NCBI GenBank assembly: GCA_910584205.1
Contig: CAJUAA010000016.1
Location: 14,842-78,841, forward strand
Direction of reading: 5' to 3'
Source of the DNA: an uncultured Lachnospiraceae bacterium
GTDB taxonomy: Bacteria > Bacillota > Clostridia > Lachnospirales > Lachnospiraceae
Length of the DNA: 64,000 nt
The position numbers and the translations under genes were made by a program. Positions 61,531 through 64,000 of this stretch are shown here, piece by piece (position 1 is the stretch's first letter; each line of letters begins with the position of its first letter). The notes under the pieces were generated by a model, which did not search any database, had not been told where the DNA came from, and saw only the letters and a program-made list of their open reading frames with translations.

Positions 61531-63013
61531 CATACTCGCTGGTTGCGCTGATTGATGAAATCAGGCCGTCCGTGGCTTTCCTCTTATCCTCAAAACTGAT
61601 ATTCTCCCAGTCATCCAGATAGCCGGACAGCAAATCAATCTGCTGCTGGGAAATGGTCTCCACGGATAAATCGGCAATCGCCTTTGTGATTTTCTGGCGG
61701 CGCGTGTCCAGTTCCTCGATTTTCTTGTTGGCGTAGGCAAGCAGGGTAGCGTTTGCCCCGGTCAGCGTGTCAAGTAACTTTTCAATTTCCGCCTCCACTT
61801 GTGCCAGCTCCACTTGATAGGCGGTCAATTTCGGGTTGGCCTTTTCCTCACCGCCCCGAAGGTGTTTGAAATCCCGGAATTTCTCTCCCATAGCGGTAAA
61901 TATAAACTGTTCAAATTCCACTTTGCGGAGAGTGCCGCACCCCGGACAGCCCTTGTGGTCGGACCGTTTATTGCACCGGAGGTATTCATAGCCGGAAGGG
62001 TTGCGGGTGACTTTCAAAGCATAACCGCATTTTCCGCATTTCACTTTACCAGCCAGCCATGTGTTCCGGGCCTTCCGTCCATTCTGGAAAGTAATGTTCG
62101 CCATGAGCTTTTTCCGGCATTTCAGCCAGGTGTCAGAGGAAACAATCCCTTCATGGGGAGCGATAACAAGTATCTGGTCTTTCAGGCTCCTGTCCTTGTC
62201 CTCCTTCACGTCCCGCCCCTGGTAGAGATAGCAGCCGTTTGTCCCGGCGAAGTCGGCGGCGTCATTGACGACTGCCGCCCCCTGGCTCTTGAAGAACTCA
62301 TACAATTCCAGGTCGGCCTGCGCGTATACCGGGTTGCGAAGCAGCTGGGAGAGGAAGGGACGGAACAGCGATTTTCCGTGAACCTTAATGTCGTTTTCCT
62401 CAAAGTACCGGCTGATGTCCCCGAAGGAGGTCCCGGGCTCGGCGTACATTTCAAACATCAGGCGTACATGGTCGGCAGCTGTCGGGTCGGGCACCATCAT
62501 TTTTGTGCGGATGCCCTCAACCGTGGTCGGCTCCAGCCGGAAACCGTAGGGGGCCTGGCCGCTCATGTGGAAGCCTTTCAGGCACCGGGAATAGTAGGCG
62601 TCCGTGACGCGCTTCTGGATGTTCTCCCGTTCCAGCTGGGCGAACACAATGCAGATGTTCAGCATGGCCCGCCCCATTGGGGTGGAGGTGTCGAACTTTT
62701 CCGTGGAGGAGACAAACTCCACGTCGTACTCCTGGAACAGCTCCATCATGTTCGCAAAATCCAGAATGGAGCGGCTGATCCGGTCCAGCTTGTAGACAAT
62801 GACCCGCCGCACCTTCCCCTTGCGGATCTCGTCAAGCAGTTTCTGGAACTCGGGCCGGTCGGTGTTCTTCCCCGAATAGCCCTTGTCCTTGAAAATCTTG
62901 CAGCTGCCGCCTTTCAGCTCATACTTGCAGAAGTCAATCTGGCTCTCAATACTGATACTGTCCTTGCGGTCAACGGACTGTCTGGCATAAATATAATCTT
63001 CTCTAATGTTCAT
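61508..63013 (-). CDS. Large serine recombinase
   Basis: 501 residues, the TndX/TnpX type that integrates and excises conjugative or mobilisable elements. Resolvase domain with the catalytic Ser in YARQSVDRKDS, and RRVIVYKLDRISRS with the Arg residues; a Recombinase domain from about 165 (APYGFRLEP); a zinc ribbon with KCGKCGYALKV and CPGCGTL; and a C-terminal coiled coil (AQVEAEIEKLLDTLTG). The gene lies next to the likely left end of the element, whose rest lies beyond the right window edge. Confidence 0.93.
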   Translation of the reverse strand: MNIREDYIYARQSVDRKDSISIESQIDFCKYELKGGSCKIFKDKGYSGKNTDRPEFQKLLDEIRKGKVRRVIVYKLDRISRSILDFANMMELFQEYDVEFVSSTEKFDTSTPMGRAMLNICIVFAQLERENIQKRVTDAYYSRCLKGFHMSGQAPYGFRLEPTTVEGIRTKMMVPDPTAADHVRLMFEMYAEPGTSFGDISRYFEENDIKVHGKSLFRPFLSQLLRNPVYAQADLELYEFFKSQGAAVVNDAADFAGTNGCYLYQGRDVKEDKDRSLKDQILVIAPHEGIVSSDTWLKCRKKLMANITFQNGRKARNTWLAGKVKCGKCGYALKVTRNPSGYEYLRCNKRSDHKGCPGCGTLRKVEFEQFIFTAMGEKFRDFKHLRGGEEKANPKLTAYQVELAQVEAEIEKLLDTLTGANATLLAYANKKIEELDTRRQKITKAIADLSVETISQQQIDLLSGYLDDWENISFEDKRKATDGLISSISATSEYVKIEWKI

Positions 63014-63100
63014 TGTAGGCTCCTTTCCTATGGGAATGGAGCTACCAACCTTACAAGCATATTATACCATTGATAGCCCCGGAGGGCAATGTTGTCGGGG

Positions 63101-63277
63101 TCAGCACCGGCTCTGGCGGTACTTGCTGAACACATCATACAGACAGCGCTCAATCTCTTTTTTCCGCCTCTCTTTCTCTTTTGGGGAAAGCACCGGGGTA
63201 AGGCTTTCCAGCACAATCGTCTTTCCCTGGAAGGGGACGGTTCTTGTTTCTCTCTGGTAGGTTACAGATTGTACCAT
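63101..63277 (-). CDS. TnpW-like transposon protein
   Basis: 58 residues: MVQSVTYQRETRTVPFQGKT leads into PVLSPKEKERRKKEIER and ends DVFSKYRQSR. Small basic proteins of this kind, called TnpW in Tn4451-like elements, accompany serine recombinases. Function unknown. AGGAGG lies 5 bases before the start at 63277. Confidence 0.65.
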   Translation of the reverse strand: MVQSVTYQRETRTVPFQGKTIVLESLTPVLSPKEKERRKKEIERCLYDVFSKYRQSRC

Positions 63278-63345
63278 CTGGGCCTCCTTTCCGAATCGGG
63301 GTTGAAGCCTTCCGTTTCCCTCTTGTCCTATGGGGAAACACGAAA

Positions 63346-63375
63346 AGGCAGCGCCCGGCAAAGAGCGCTGCCCCT
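63346..63375 (-). terminator. Hairpin between the sigma-like and TnpW-like genes
   Basis: GGCAGCGC and GCGCTGCC pair across 10 bases; on the minus strand TTTTCGTGTTT follows, giving a plausible intrinsic terminator or attenuator. Confidence 0.55.
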
Positions 63376-63390
63376 TCGTCTTTCTCCACG

Positions 63391-63414
63391 CTTCGGGCCA
63401 GCTTGGCCCGAGGC
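63391..63414. repeat. GC-rich palindrome, copy 1
   Basis: CTTCGGGCCAGCTTGGCCCG: CGGGCCA and TGGCCCG pair around a 3-base loop. It lies upstream of the TnpW-like gene. Copy 2 at 63962-63985 differs at one base. Confidence 0.75.
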
Positions 63415-63465
63415 GCTTCTGCCTTTCTATATACCATTTCATTTTCAGGGCTTTTTCGGTACACC

Positions 63466-63888
63466 TTAGAGATTATTTTTCAAAAATTTTTCCATGTTCC
63501 GAAGCCCCCGCTCGATTGCCAGGCGCACCACCTTTTCGTCCACGCCTTCGGCCCTGGCAATGTCGGTCTTGCTCATGCCGAGGACGAAATGGGCGTAGAT
63601 ACGTTTGGCCTGTTTGTCGGGCAGGCTGGAAATGGCCGCGTGGAGTTCCTGCGTGGTGACTTTGCGCTCGTAAACCTCACAAGGGGAGAGGGAAACGAAC
63701 AAGGCCGAGTGCTCAATGCCATCCTCCCGGTCGAGGGAATAGTAGGCCTTATGGCGGTATGTACGCAGACGGTAGGCCGCCTCCCTGCGGTCAAATTCTG
63801 CCATTGCCTCCGCTACCTCATCAGGCACTTCAATAAAGGAATCCACTGTATAGTACGGGTAAAAATCCCGCAGATTGATGATAGTCAT
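63466..63888 (-). CDS. Sigma-70-like regulatory protein of the mobile element
   Basis: 140 residues. The C-terminal ~60 residues form a region-4-like helix-turn-helix: LHAAISSLPDKQAKRIYAHF, then GMSKTDIARAEGVDEKVVRL and ERGLRNMEKFL. The N-terminal part (NLRDFYPYYTVDSFIEVPDE) is short, without a classic region 2, as in the ECF-like proteins of Tn916/Tn1549-type elements. The start at 63888 follows ACGGAGG. Confidence 0.82.
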   Translation of the reverse strand: MTIINLRDFYPYYTVDSFIEVPDEVAEAMAEFDRREAAYRLRTYRHKAYYSLDREDGIEHSALFVSLSPCEVYERKVTTQELHAAISSLPDKQAKRIYAHFVLGMSKTDIARAEGVDEKVVRLAIERGLRNMEKFLKNNL

Positions 63889-63961
63889 GTTTACCTCCGT
63901 TTCGGTGTTTGGTGAATGAGTTACTGAAACGGAGGCGGTGGAGAGCGGCACCGGGGCCGGG

Positions 63962-63985
63962 CTTCGGGCCAGGTTGGCCCGAGGC
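63962..63985. repeat. GC-rich palindrome, copy 2
   Basis: CTTCGGGCCAGGTTGGCCCG, one base different from copy 1 at 63391. It lies upstream of the sigma-like gene, the same relative place as copy 1 before TnpW. Confidence 0.75.
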
Positions 63986-64000
63986 TGTCCCATGAGAACA

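Overview
The window looks like a chromosomal segment of a spore-forming, Gram-positive anaerobe of the Clostridia, most likely a Lachnospiraceae-type gut bacterium. This is inferred from gene content: a SpoVAE homologue, a CspB-like subtilase, a PdaA-like deacetylase and a CwlD-like amidase, a QueT transporter with a preQ1-I-like leader, a FabK-type flavoprotein, and strong AGGAGG ribosome-binding sites. Most of the backbone is GC-rich and transcribed leftward. No phage structural genes, rRNA or CRISPR array was seen.

Layout. 0-16.7 kb is backbone: a partial aldo/keto reductase, an unassigned AT-rich transcript-like region (about 868-1303), a patatin phospholipase, a PdaA-like lipoprotein, a small protein behind a folded leader, an RlmCD-like rRNA methyltransferase, PcrA helicase, an orphan substrate-binding lipoprotein, a FabK/NMO-like enzyme behind a FabT-box-like palindrome, an ABC-F ATPase, a 922-residue TPR/repeat/ATPase protein, a DegV/FakB protein and tRNA-Glu(CTC). 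16.8-30.2 kb carries spoVAE, queT with its leader, a PAP2 phosphatase overlapping a glycosyltransferase, glf-mutY-sfsA, an amidohydrolase, envelope hydrolases, a cold-shock protein, a small leader RNA candidate, DUF2752/DUF4234 membrane proteins and a VanW protein. 30.4-36.6 kb has an AT-rich HNH endonuclease beside a compact five-gene operon (CooC-like ATPase, MoxR ATPase, VWA protein, zinc ribbon, DUF3786) that resembles a metallocentre-insertion apparatus but has no target enzyme nearby. 36.8-44.7 kb is a beta-glucoside PTS/GH1/AraC unit followed by an M20 peptidase, an unknown charged protein, an acetyltransferase and a half-size EamA protein.

44.8-55.5 kb is an AT-rich accessory region. 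Its left part is decaying: truncated RhuM, a frameshifted gene, an AbiEi-type protein, a nonsense-mutated gene, and the last codons of a lost subtilase. Its right part holds the most interesting system: an AlbA_2/wHTH protein followed by a tightly coupled operon encoding a NurA-like nuclease, a HerA-like ATPase with an odd P-loop, an Hsp90/MutL-like GHKL ATPase and a radical SAM protein. It lies between imperfect inverted TGTCAA-type ends. I infer a mobile DNA-processing or antiphage system. I do not recognise this exact combination, but I could not search for it.

55.5-64 kb returns to backbone with an intact CspB-like subtilase, a MATE exporter, a DUF4375 gene with two unknown neighbours and a MerR regulator. 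The window ends inside a second mobile element: a large serine recombinase, a TnpW-like protein and a sigma-factor-like protein, next to a broken PD-(D/E)XK ATPase-family remnant.
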